Positions 33,091 to 41,583 of a stretch of DNA of 44,697 nucleotides are shown here, in pieces. The position numbers and the translations under genes are program-made. The notes under the pieces are model-generated. The model searched no databases and was not told the origin of the DNA. It was given only the letters and a program-made list of their open reading frames with translations. The stretch comes from Chlamydia trachomatis (GTDB lineage Bacteria; Chlamydiota; Chlamydiia; Chlamydiales; Rhabdochlamydiaceae). Position 1 is the first letter of the stretch, and every line of letters begins with the position of its first letter. Location of the stretch: positions 1 through 44,697 of the forward strand of contig CAMDHO010000014.1 in NCBI GenBank assembly GCA_945898205.1, in the 5' to 3' direction.

Positions 33091-34220
33091 CCCCTCCTTT
33101 TCACTTTGAACTTATCCACACGTCTAAAAAGTCAAGAGCTCGAGTTGGAAAAATCCACACTCCGCATGGTGTCATCGATACTCCAAATTTTGTAGGCGTA
33201 GGAACTAATGGGACATTAAAAGGTCTTGATAATGCAACAGTTCATCAAATTGGATTGCAGCTCATGTTTTGCAACACCTACCACCTCTTACTTCAACCCG
33301 GCACTGAAATCATAAAAAAGGCTGGGGGACTCCACTCTTTCATTAATAGATCCTTACCTATTATTACAGATTCTGGTGGGTTTCAAGTTTTTAGTTTAGC
33401 TTACGGATCTGTTGCCGACGAACTTAAAAGTCGCGGCACAAAAAAACAAGATGGAATGGTTTTAAAAATTACAGAAGATGGAGCTTTATTTCGATCTTAT
33501 CGCGACGGCAAAAAAGTACTTCTCACTCCAGAAAGTTCTATCCAAGCTCAAAAAGATTTAGGAGCAGATATTATGATTTGTTTTGATGAACTACCTCCTT
33601 ATCACATCGATAAAGACAAGCTAAAATCTTCTTTAGATCGTACCCACCGATGGGAAGAACGATCCTTAAACGCACATCTTCAAAACCCAAATTCTCAGGC
33701 TCTTTACGCCGTTATACACGGGGGAATCGACCCTTCTCTAAGAAAGGCTAGTTGCGACTTCCTCACAGCATTAGCATATGACGGATTTTCTATAGGAGGA
33801 AGTATTGGAAAAAACAAACAAGAAATGTTTGAAATGTTATCACTAACCCTTCCTAGACTTCCCCTAGACAAACCAAATCACCTTTTAGGCGTCGGAGATT
33901 TAGAATCTTTAGCTCTTTGTATCCCTCTAGGAATCGATACATTCGACAGTTCTTATCCTACAAGAGCCGCCCGCCATGGAGTACTGCTCCACTCTCAAGG
34001 ACCTTTAAATGTTACGAAGTCTTGTTACGCAGCGAGCACAGCCGCCCCAGAAGAAGGGTGCACGTGCTTAACATGTAAACAGTACACCCTAGGATATCTC
34101 CATCACCTTTTTAAGGCGAAAGAACTTGTCAGTATGACACTCGCTACAATCCACAACTTACACTTCATGGTTAATAAAATGAAGCTCTATCAAGAACAAA
34201 TCTTACGAGATGAAGTCTAA
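33087..34220 (+). CDS. tgt: tRNA-guanine/queuine transglycosylase
   Basis: TGT exchanges G34 in GUN-anticodon tRNAs for queuine or preQ1. The start is placed at the ATG at 33087, which overlaps the yhhQ stop as ATGA; an ATG nine codons earlier lies inside yhhQ. Family blocks are present: SGGFQVFSL, LTPESSIQAQKDLGADIMICFDE, HGGIDPSLRK, FSIGGSIGK, LLGVGD, and FDSSYPTRAARHG. The zinc site C-T-C-L-T-C…IHN is intact. About 15 residues (after SLAYG) are inserted between the GGFQVFSL motif and the 'KITEDGALFRS' block relative to typical bacterial enzymes. The gene ends tail-to-tail with the RDD gene, overlapping by 4 bases. Confidence 0.95.
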   Translation: MTPPFHFELIHTSKKSRARVGKIHTPHGVIDTPNFVGVGTNGTLKGLDNATVHQIGLQLMFCNTYHLLLQPGTEIIKKAGGLHSFINRSLPIITDSGGFQVFSLAYGSVADELKSRGTKKQDGMVLKITEDGALFRSYRDGKKVLLTPESSIQAQKDLGADIMICFDELPPYHIDKDKLKSSLDRTHRWEERSLNAHLQNPNSQALYAVIHGGIDPSLRKASCDFLTALAYDGFSIGGSIGKNKQEMFEMLSLTLPRLPLDKPNHLLGVGDLESLALCIPLGIDTFDSSYPTRAARHGVLLHSQGPLNVTKSCYAASTAAPEEGCTCLTCKQYTLGYLHHLFKAKELVSMTLATIHNLHFMVNKMKLYQEQILRDEV

Positions 34221-35131
34221 CCATGAACCTCAAAAGAATTCACAAATTCTTGGTGCTGCAATTGATGTGCTAAAGAAGGCGGATATACTGCCGTTAAGCG
34301 AAACAATGTCATCCCGATTAAAACAAGTCGACCTTGAACCTCTTCCTCTCCTTGAGTAAGATGGAAGTCTAATGCTCGTAAATTCTTGTGCTGCGTCATA
34401 TTCTTGCTCAGAAGAATCGAGCCTGGAGTATGATCAACAATTAATTCTAAAGCACCTTTAAGTAACCGACTAGCACCTGCCATCTTCCACTTCTTTGGAA
34501 GCTCTATATAACTAACAGAATAATAGACTTTTTTTGTTTGATAACTTTTGAACTCGTCATAACTTAAATTTTTATTTTGAGAAGGTATCGGTAAAATCCC
34601 TGATTCATGAAGTGGATCTTGAGGAAAATTAACACTAAATCTTCCATCCATTGAAGTATATTCTTGCCAACCATCAACAGTCCTATATTTTTCAAATCCT
34701 GTTGTATGGACCGCTATTTCTTTTTCAAAATATCCCCCACCTAAAACAGCACAAAACACAGAAAATCCCATTAAAAAACGAACTTTGCTGACTTTCTTTT
34801 GACGAATAATTCCTGGACGCCGCCCTAAAAAAAGCGCCCTTTTTAGAGAAATCCAAAAAGGAAGCTTCCCTCCTAAATGCGTCTCAACTCTAATCCCTAA
34901 CAAAGATTTGCCAGGTGTTGTTTTTGTGCGGGCAATACATATTGCTTCTAAAGGAGCCCAAATAGCCGGTAAAATAAATGCAAACCCCACATAGTACATG
35001 TCCTCTATATAAAAAGGGAATATCATGGAGCTCAAAGAACATATCAAGTAAAGTATACCATAATCAATACCTCTAGCTATAAACCTAGTCCATATAGAAG
35101 GCTTTTCATCTAACCAAAACAATTTTCTCAT
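34217..35131 (-). CDS. RDD-family membrane protein
   Basis: This 304-residue protein has an N-terminal RDD domain (13-~110: WTRFIARGIDYGILY as the R-x-x-A-x-x-x-D block, several helices, and TTPGKSLLGIRVETHLG). A further hydrophobic helix (~125-140) is followed by a soluble C-terminal domain (~155-304; YTSMDGRFSVNFPQDP) that resembles the PsbP/MOG1-like fold of lipoprotein or photosystem-associated proteins. The start is supported by GGGAGA 8-9 bases upstream. RDD proteins are membrane proteins of unclear transport function. Confidence 0.8.
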   Translation of the reverse strand: MRKLFWLDEKPSIWTRFIARGIDYGILYLICSLSSMIFPFYIEDMYYVGFAFILPAIWAPLEAICIARTKTTPGKSLLGIRVETHLGGKLPFWISLKRALFLGRRPGIIRQKKVSKVRFLMGFSVFCAVLGGGYFEKEIAVHTTGFEKYRTVDGWQEYTSMDGRFSVNFPQDPLHESGILPIPSQNKNLSYDEFKSYQTKKVYYSVSYIELPKKWKMAGASRLLKGALELIVDHTPGSILLSKNMTQHKNLRALDFHLTQGEEEVQGRLVLIGMTLFRLTAVYPPSLAHQLQHQEFVNSFEVHG

Positions 35132-35296
35132 ATAGTTAATCTCCCGCTCTTTTATAAATAAGGATAATAGTAAACAAGCAAGATTAAACTCAACTCAATA
35201 AAAACAGCTAAACATATTAAAAAATTAAATAAAAACATTCTATAAGCAGAATAATTAAACATTCAAAAATTTCTTTTTCTACGCTCCAGAATCAAT

Positions 35297-35344
35297 TTGT
35301 ACTCTCCGTTACAGTAACTCAAGTTACGGTAACGGAGAGTACAA
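35297..35344. promoter_or_regulatory. 48-bp near-perfect palindrome at a start codon
   Basis: Arms of 22 bp (35297-35318 and 35323-35344) with one mismatch around TCAA. It begins ttgtactctccgttac and mirrors as gtaacggagagtacaa, ending on the first base of the ATG of the broken ATPase gene. The arms themselves contain GTTAC/GTAAC sub-repeats. It could be an operator, or the end of a mobile element. Confidence 0.7.
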
Positions 35345-35662
35345 TGAAATTCTATGCAAGAGAAGCCGAGCAACGCTTTGGAACCAAGCAAGTAAAAGCC
35401 TTAAACTAGCTGTAATTACAGGAAGAAGGCGCCTCGGGAAGACTCTTTTAGCTAAAGAATTTGCTAAACAGCACAATTACCCATCACAGGAGAAATTACA
35501 CGGTTTAAAGACGTTTTTACACTTCTTTTAGAAGATTCTAAAAACGAAAAAATCGTTCTTATTTTAGCTGAATTTCAAGAATTTTACTCCATTAATCCCG
35601 GAGTGTACTCAGAAATACAAAATTTATTACGGCAGTTCCCTGAATACCATCTAAGACTGTAG
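35344..35662 (+). pseudogene. Broken AAA/archaeal-type ATPase gene
   Basis: Starts with MKFYAREAEQRFGTKQ; then, in different frames, 'KLAVITGRRRLGKTLLAKEFA' (a P-loop, 35407-35470 region) and 'FKDVFTLLLEDSKNEKIVLI' with 'LAEFQEFYSINPGVYSEIQN', the Walker B region of the archaeal ATPase family (normally …DEFQ). Several frameshifts separate them, and a deletion follows the P-loop. The intact family members (~450-480 residues) carry a C-terminal nuclease-like domain that is wholly missing here. Confidence 0.7.
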
Positions 35663-35685
35663 AGAAAAAGACTATGCTTCTAAGT

Positions 35686-35708
35686 CTTGGAAAATATAAA
35701 ATTCCAAG
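35686..35708. other. Dyad upstream of the beta-lactamase gene
   Basis: CTTGGAA and TTCCAAG form a 7-bp perfect dyad around a 9-base AT spacer, 51 bases before the beta-lactamase ATG. It may be an operator, or an accident of AT-rich sequence. Confidence 0.3.
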
Positions 35709-35759
35709 CATTAAACTACTTGTGATCTTTTAAAAACCAACTTGACAAAAGGATTATTC

Positions 35760-36563
35760 ATGCATCGTCTACTGTTTTTAAAATTACTAACTTGCATCTC
35801 TCTTATTTTTCCATGTATGCACTCTTTTTCTGCAGAAGAAACCTTTCTTATTATTAATGGGATAACAGCTGATACCGTACTTGAAATAGGGCCTCATATC
35901 TATACACAAATCAGCCCATGCTCTACGTTTAAAATGGCTTTAAGCTTAATGGGGTATGATGCTGGAATTCTAAAAAACGAAAAAAAACCAATTTGGAATT
36001 TTCAAACGAGCTATGATGATTGGCTTCCAGCATGGAGATCTCCACAAACTCCCCAATCTTGGATGCAACATTCCTGTGTCTGGTATGCCAAGCTTTTAGC
36101 TCTACAATTAGGACCCGAAAAAATTCAAAGCTATTTAGCTTCCTTTAAATATGGAAATCAAGACATATCTGGAGGCTTGCCAGAACCTGGGGGTGAAAAT
36201 CCTGCATGGATAAATTCTTCCTTAAAAATCTCTCCAAAAGAACAAGTTGAGTTGATCCAGAAAATGGTTAATGGAAAGCTTCCGATCTCAAGCCACGCCG
36301 TTCAAATGACAAAAACACTTCTATTTAAAGAAGACTTATCCAATGGCTGGCAATTATTTGGGAAAACAGGATGGAGCGGTTCTGATATTGGGACGGATGG
36401 TAAGACTTTAGAGCATTCATGGTTTGTAGGCTGGATCGAAAAAGATCTTAACTTTTTTCCTTTTGCCTATTTAATCCGTGAACAGAAAATAAACCTCGAG
36501 AAAAGAATCCCACGAGTTAAACAACTATTAGAAGATTCTAATATACTGAGCTTTTATGACTAA
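35760..36563 (+). CDS. Class D (OXA-type) beta-lactamase
   Basis: A 267-residue periplasmic serine beta-lactamase. Start chosen at the ATG at 35760, which has AAAGGA 8 bases upstream, not at 35742. A signal peptide spans residues 1-25 (LLFLKLLTCISLIFPC…FSA). All class D motifs are present: S55-T-F-K (catalytic Ser and carboxylated Lys), S105-C-V, Y131-G-N, K202-T-G, the W in AWINSSLKIS, and WFVGWIEK near the end. Length is typical for OXA enzymes (~265). It is probably functional on motif grounds. The gene overlaps the GNAT gene by 8 bases. A class D enzyme is unexpected in a phylum with very reduced peptidoglycan. Confidence 0.92.
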   Translation: MHRLLFLKLLTCISLIFPCMHSFSAEETFLIINGITADTVLEIGPHIYTQISPCSTFKMALSLMGYDAGILKNEKKPIWNFQTSYDDWLPAWRSPQTPQSWMQHSCVWYAKLLALQLGPEKIQSYLASFKYGNQDISGGLPEPGGENPAWINSSLKISPKEQVELIQKMVNGKLPISSHAVQMTKTLLFKEDLSNGWQLFGKTGWSGSDIGTDGKTLEHSWFVGWIEKDLNFFPFAYLIREQKINLEKRIPRVKQLLEDSNILSFYD

Positions 36564-37155
36564 ACCTAAAAAACCCTTAGAAATTAAAACAGAAAGACTG
36601 GTTTTACGCCAATGGCGTGAAAGTGATTTTGATGCTTTTGCTCAACTTAATGCAGATCCACGAGTTATGGAATATTTCCCATCTGTTACGAGTAGAGAAG
36701 AAAGCAACGAACAAGCCAAAAGAATGCAAACTAAAATCGAAGAAACGGGATATGGATTTTTGGCAGTTTCTGTAGCTGCTATTGCTGAATTCATTGGCTT
36801 CGTGGGTTTAAATAGTATAGATCAGTTAAGCTGGCCAGTTCATTTCTCTCCTGCCATTGAAATTGGATGGAGACTTGCTAGTCCATATTGGGGAAAAGGA
36901 TATGCAACAGAAGGAGCTAAAGCTTGCCTTAAGTATGGATTTGACATACTGGGCTTAGATGAAATTGTCGCTTTTACAGCAAAAGAAAACTTTCCTTCAC
37001 AAGCTGTTATGTCAAGAATTGGAATGTCTTATGATACTGAAGGAGACTTCGATCATCCCACACTGCCTGATGGACATAAATTAAAAAAATGCGTTCTCTA
37101 TCGCATTAATCTTCATGACTGGAAAAATCGCCTCTCTTACCCCATCAGTTGTTGA
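36556..37155 (+). CDS. GNAT N-acetyltransferase, RimJ/RimL-like
   Basis: A 199-residue acetyl-CoA-dependent N-acetyltransferase of the RimJ/RimL group: TERLVLRQWRESDFDAFAQL at the N-terminus, IGWRLASPYWGKGYATEGAK (acetyl-CoA loop, Q/R-x-x-G-x-A equivalent GKGYATE) in the middle, and NFPSQAVMSRIGMSYDTEGD near the end. The start overlaps the beta-lactamase end by 8 bases, so they are co-translated. Substrate unknown (protein N-terminus or small molecule). The last few residues run into the IS30 remnant, so the natural C-terminus may have been altered. Confidence 0.9.
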   Translation: MTKPKKPLEIKTERLVLRQWRESDFDAFAQLNADPRVMEYFPSVTSREESNEQAKRMQTKIEETGYGFLAVSVAAIAEFIGFVGLNSIDQLSWPVHFSPAIEIGWRLASPYWGKGYATEGAKACLKYGFDILGLDEIVAFTAKENFPSQAVMSRIGMSYDTEGDFDHPTLPDGHKLKKCVLYRINLHDWKNRLSYPISC

Positions 37156-37790
37156 AATATTTCTTTAGGAGTGAAAAAGTTTAATATTTTTCTTGGTCTT
37201 TCATTTAATTGGTTTTGTGCAAATTTAATTTCCTCTAAAGTAACTCTACTAAAATCTGTTCTCTCAGGAAAATACTCTCGAATAAATGCATTAGGGCTTT
37301 CTGTTGTCCTCCTCTGCAAAAGGCTTTTTGGATCTAAAAAACACACTTTTACACCCATCTCTTCAGAAAAAATCTTATGCTCTACCATTTTTAATTCTCT
37401 ATCTCCTGGCATAGATAAACGGTCTGATAAATCTATTTTATGTAAAACTTCTGAAAAGGACTCTCTTATAGACTTTGCATTTTTCTTTCCTAAAACGGGA
37501 ACAAGAATTACATAACGACTTCTTTTTTCTACCAAAGTTCCTAAGGCACTTTTATAATTCCTCCCTATAATTAAATCTCCTTCCCAATCCCCAGGAACTT
37601 CTTTGCCACCTAAAACATCCTCTGAAATTCGACCTCTATACGCATGAACATCTACCTCATCTTTGACTAGCTTTCTTTGCGATATTAAAAAACTTATAAA
37701 GAGCTGTCGTAATGCTCCTTGAGGAACTGCATAAATGTATTTGCCTATAGACTCTATTTCTTCAAAAGGCAATTTTCTACATTTTTCCAT
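37137..37790 (-). pseudogene. IS30-family transposase, internally shortened
   Basis: A 217-residue frame. Its first ~15 residues (MEKCRKLPFEEIESI) resemble the IS30 N-terminal helix, then about 100 residues are missing. From VPGDWEGDLIIGRNYKSALG onward it is clearly IS30 (EKRSRYVILVPVLGKK, GVKVCFLDP, YFPERTDFS, LNERPRKILNFFTPKEIF). The first Asp (GDWEGD), the second (within PGDRELKMVEH) and the Glu (RRTTESPN) can be aligned, but the flanking residues are altered. Normal length is ~310-330. It overlaps the end of the GNAT gene on the opposite strand. Confidence 0.8.
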
Positions 37791-37905
37791 TTTTATACTT
37801 TACCTAAGTTATTTACTGAGCTACTTAAAAAGTTAAGTTTTTATTTAGCATTCCATTATAAAATAAATTAGTTTAAACTTCCAATCTTTTAATTCTAGGG
37901 TTTCT

Positions 37906-38463
37906 ATGATTTCTTCAATTCAAAACTTTTTCTTTCCCCCTACACAAATTACAAGCTCTGTTACTCCTACCCCATTCTACAATCCCTCCACTTCATCCTT
38001 ATCTTCTCTCAAAAAATCGGATAGAACCCATGAACCTAAAAGCATCGACTTTTTAACTATCACTCCTCAAAATCAACAAGTGATTCAACTTCTCCTTAAA
38101 GAACTTGCCACGTCATCTGTCTTTCTTCTAGCATACAACACTCTTAGCCTCATAAAAACAGGAACCTCTTTAAGCGAAGAAGTCCACCCTTATCGTTTCC
38201 TTTTAGAAATTCTTTTGAATCCAGCTTCTAATAAGCATTTCAGAAAACTCTATGAAGAAAAAGATCAAATCTTTTCCGGAAGAAACCAAATTTGGAATGA
38301 TTTTGCTAGAAACTTAGGTAAAACATTTAAAAAAGAAGCTGAAAATATTGCTGCCTATACATTTTCTTTTGCAGCATCCCTTGAAGCCGATCCCGTTAAG
38401 GTTGAATATCACCTTCAAAAGGAAGACTGGGATGGGCTCCTTACTTACATTATAACATTATAA
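37906..38463 (+). CDS. Hypothetical, effector-like protein
   Basis: A 185-residue protein with no family recognised. The first 45 residues are rich in Ser, Thr, Pro and Asn (FFPPTQITSSVTPTPFYNP), which is the typical composition of a type III secretion signal. The rest is helical with one moderately hydrophobic helix (IQLLLKELATSSVFLLAYNTL) and charged helices after it (FRKLYEEKDQIF, FARNLGKTFKKEAENIAAY). Its start AGGGTTTCT is a poor ribosome site. It converges with the glycosidase gene, overlapping by 6 bases. Secretion is inferred from composition only. Confidence 0.55.
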   Translation: MISSIQNFFFPPTQITSSVTPTPFYNPSTSSLSSLKKSDRTHEPKSIDFLTITPQNQQVIQLLLKELATSSVFLLAYNTLSLIKTGTSLSEEVHPYRFLLEILLNPASNKHFRKLYEEKDQIFSGRNQIWNDFARNLGKTFKKEAENIAAYTFSFAASLEADPVKVEYHLQKEDWDGLLTYIITL

Positions 38464-41094
38464 GTGATCGACGACGTTCGCTACAAGACCGCTCCAACCT
38501 GTCTGGTGAGAAGCCCCAAGACCTCTTCCTGTCTCAGCATGATAGTGCTCGTAAAAGAGAATAAGGTCTTTCCAATATGGATCTTCTTGATAGAGAAGAG
38601 AGTCTCCATGAACAGGCCTATACCCCGAAGAATTTTTTCGAAAAGGAGCCATGAGAGATTCCTTAAGTTCTGAGCTAAGATCCTTTAGGGTTCTTTTTGA
38701 CGCATCCACAGTAAAATCTTCTCCAACCGTTTCCATTAAACTTCCTAAAGCATCCAGTAGCAAATAATTAGTTGGAAACCAAATAGGGCCTCTCCAATTG
38801 GAATTACCTCCCTTAATTCTCTCTATGGACTCGCCAGGCTCATAACCTACAGACATCGACTGAAATTGTAAGGGGTTTTTTTCATGAAATTTAGAAACGC
38901 TTCTAAGCCCATAGTCCGATAAAAATTCTTGAGGATCAAAAACCCGAGACAACACTTTTTTCATCTGACTTAAATTCATCATAGAAAACAGAAACTTACC
39001 GTTTATTTCTATAACACATCGGTCTACATCCTCTTTATTATGACTTCTAAACAATAAAAACCTTTCGTAAAACTCCGGATGCGCTTTCATCTCTTTTTCC
39101 TCTAAAAAGAGAAGAGAATAAAAAGGAATAATCCCTACAAAAGACCGAACCTTTAACTGTTCCTTTTTTCCTTCAGGAGTTAAAATCACATCATAAAAAA
39201 ACCCATCCTCTTCATTCCACATATTATCAGGTTCATGAAGAGTTCGACTAATATAGATAAACTGTTCAAAATAACTGGTTGCTAACGATTCATATATTGG
39301 TTCTTTTTCAGCAAGTTCCAGAGCAATTCTCATCATCCATAATGTATAAAACCCCATCCACCCCATGGCATCCGACTGTTCAATCGTTCCGCCTCCCGGC
39401 AAGGGCTTACTCCTGTCAATGACAGAAATATTATCCAGACCTAAAAACCCCCCTTCAAAACAGTTGTTGCCTAACTTATCGACCTTATTCACCCACCAGC
39501 TAAAATTCTCTATCAGCTTTAAAAATCCAAAAAGTAAAAAATCTCGATCTCCCGTTCCTCTAATCTTGATTTCTTTTTCATATACTTTCCAAAAAGACCA
39601 AGCCTGTACAGGCGGATTAAGGTCTGAAAAATTCCATTCATAGGCGGGGATCTGTCCATTAACATTTTGAAACCAGTGTTTAAGTAAAAGAGAAAGCTGC
39701 TCTTTAGAAAAGTCAATATCTACCAAAGAAATTGCATAGGCCTGAAAACTTAAATCCCAGGCTGCAAACCACGGATATTCCCATTTGTCCGGCATAGACA
39801 TTACATCACAAGCATAAAGCTGGCTCCATTTACCATTTCGAATTTCACCTCTTTTAGAGGGAGGTGAAATAGAATTGTCCCCATTAAGCCACTCTTTTAC
39901 GTCATAAATATAAAGCTGCTGACTCCAAATCATCCCTGCTAAAGCCGCTCTTTGAATTCCCCTGTCTTCTTTTGTAAGTTGCTTGTTTTGTATCGCATTA
40001 TAAAATTCATCCGCTTCCTCTTTTCTTTTAGCAATCCAAGTTTCGACATCTTTTAAAGGATTTGAAAGCTTTTTAGAACTTAATCGCAATAAAAGAACAT
40101 AAGGCTCCTTAGGTTGGATTAGAACAGGTCCATAATGAAAACACGATTTACTTCCTTCGTTTTTTGAAACACAATCCTCTTGTTCGACTATATAACGATG
40201 AAATGCATCTTTAACATGCGGAGTACGACTTGGCACCTGAGGACCCCAAATGCGCTCATTATTCGTTTCATTGTTAGTAAAAAGAACTTCTTGAGGTGTT
40301 TTCCCATATAAGTACATAGAAGTCTTCTGATAAGGCAGATTTGTTCTTAAAGGACGTAAACAGTTAGTTGCATCAGCAAAAAGAGTTGTCATTTCTTGAT
40401 CTTCTTCGAATATTTGAATAGTTGGAATTTCTAATAAATCATCCTTCCAACTCCAACGGTTTCGAAACCACAAGTGCGGAAGAATATGCAATATTGCAGG
40501 CTCCGCGCTTCGATTCCAAACTTCTATCTTAATACAAATGTCTTCTACATCTGCTTTGGCATATTCTATAAAAATATCAAAGTATTTCCCTTGATCTAAT
40601 ACCCCTGTATCATAGATTTCAAACTCTCTTTCTAATGCTGATCTTTTTTTATTTTCTTCTAGAAGTTGTTCATACGGAAAAGCTTCTTGCGGATATTTAT
40701 AGAGAAATTTCAAATAGGATTGCGTCGGAGTCGCATCTTGATAGTAATAACACTCTTTGACATCTTCTCCGTGATTTCCTTCATTTGGATTTAATCCAAA
40801 TAGACGCTCTTTTAAAATAGGATCTTTTCCATTCCAAAAGGCAAAGGAAAATGCTAAACTTTGAAAATAATCAGAAATTCCAGCAAGACCATCTTCGCCC
40901 CAACGATAAGCCTTTGACCTTGCCATATCATGCGTTAAATAGCTCCAAGCATCCCCATTTTCGCTATAATCTTCTCTTACAGTCCCCCAAGACCGCTCAG
41001 AAAGATAGGCCCCCCATTTTTTCCAAGGAGGAATTACCTCCTCTCCCTTTATTTTAAGACGCTTATGCTCTTGAGAGTTTTCTTGCATGTTCAC
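38458..41094 (-). CDS. GH63-type glucosidase
   Basis: An 878-residue protein of the large MGH1/GH63-type glycosidase group, intact in length. Features are the N-terminal WGTVREDYSENGDAWSYLTH, a beta-rich middle (EVWNRSAEPAILHILPHLWF), and an (alpha/alpha)6 barrel with SMPDKWEYPWFAAWDLSFQA, WGFYTLW-like helices, GGNSNWRGPIWFPTNYLLLD, and HQTGWSGLVANVV at the end, where the last Glu (HAETGRGLGASHQTGW) is typical for GH63. These enzymes act on alpha-glucosides. The likely substrate is a glycogen- or trehalose-like or host-derived sugar, unknown. The start is GTG at 41094, overlapping the upstream stop (GTGA), or the ATG two codons later. Confidence 0.85.
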   Translation of the reverse strand: MNMQENSQEHKRLKIKGEEVIPPWKKWGAYLSERSWGTVREDYSENGDAWSYLTHDMARSKAYRWGEDGLAGISDYFQSLAFSFAFWNGKDPILKERLFGLNPNEGNHGEDVKECYYYQDATPTQSYLKFLYKYPQEAFPYEQLLEENKKRSALEREFEIYDTGVLDQGKYFDIFIEYAKADVEDICIKIEVWNRSAEPAILHILPHLWFRNRWSWKDDLLEIPTIQIFEEDQEMTTLFADATNCLRPLRTNLPYQKTSMYLYGKTPQEVLFTNNETNNERIWGPQVPSRTPHVKDAFHRYIVEQEDCVSKNEGSKSCFHYGPVLIQPKEPYVLLLRLSSKKLSNPLKDVETWIAKRKEEADEFYNAIQNKQLTKEDRGIQRAALAGMIWSQQLYIYDVKEWLNGDNSISPPSKRGEIRNGKWSQLYACDVMSMPDKWEYPWFAAWDLSFQAYAISLVDIDFSKEQLSLLLKHWFQNVNGQIPAYEWNFSDLNPPVQAWSFWKVYEKEIKIRGTGDRDFLLFGFLKLIENFSWWVNKVDKLGNNCFEGGFLGLDNISVIDRSKPLPGGGTIEQSDAMGWMGFYTLWMMRIALELAEKEPIYESLATSYFEQFIYISRTLHEPDNMWNEEDGFFYDVILTPEGKKEQLKVRSFVGIIPFYSLLFLEEKEMKAHPEFYERFLLFRSHNKEDVDRCVIEINGKFLFSMMNLSQMKKVLSRVFDPQEFLSDYGLRSVSKFHEKNPLQFQSMSVGYEPGESIERIKGGNSNWRGPIWFPTNYLLLDALGSLMETVGEDFTVDASKRTLKDLSSELKESLMAPFRKNSSGYRPVHGDSLLYQEDPYWKDLILFYEHYHAETGRGLGASHQTGWSGLVANVVDHL

Positions 41095-41438
41095 CTTGGT
41101 AAATTTTGCACTTTAAATGCGAGAGCCATAACTTCTTGTAAATGCCATAAAACTTCTTGATTTTTGCTGTTTTTCTGAGATAGCTCTATAGCTTTTTGCA
41201 TGTGACAAATTATATTCTGAAAAGCAAGAAAAGCATCTTGGCTCGTAACATCCATTTTTACTGCTTTAATATTTTCAATAAATGAAATGTATAACAGTAT
41301 ATTGCTACTACTTTCTTGAGAGCTCTTATACAGACGTTGAAGTTCTGGCCTTAAAATGTCAGATACGTCTTTAATTTGCTTGTGGAGGTTCGAATCGTTT
41401 GGAGTAATTCCCTCTTGATTTCCTATATGATCTTTCAT
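41091..41438 (-). CDS. Hypothetical helical protein coupled to the glycosidase
   Basis: A protein of about 115 residues, starting from the ATG at 41438 with AAGGTG 4 bases upstream (an in-frame start six codons earlier at 41456 is less likely). No family recognised. Helical, with conserved-looking heptads (LLYISFIENIKAVKMDV, LWHLQEVMALAFKVQ). Its stop overlaps the glycosidase start, so it is translationally linked and may be a partner or regulator of that enzyme. Confidence 0.5.
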   Translation of the reverse strand: MKDHIGNQEGITPNDSNLHKQIKDVSDILRPELQRLYKSSQESSSNILLYISFIENIKAVKMDVTSQDAFLAFQNIICHMQKAIELSQKNSKNQEVLWHLQEVMALAFKVQNLPR

Positions 41439-41583
41439 AAAACACCTTGTAAACAAAATTTTAAGACATAAAATTGAACTGTAAAAAAAAAAGTATATTC
41501 TCTCAAGAAAAATCCTAAAAAAATAGACTTGAAACTTCTTATTCTTTAAACTGTGCTTTCCTAACCTTTACGAACCTTTTTCT

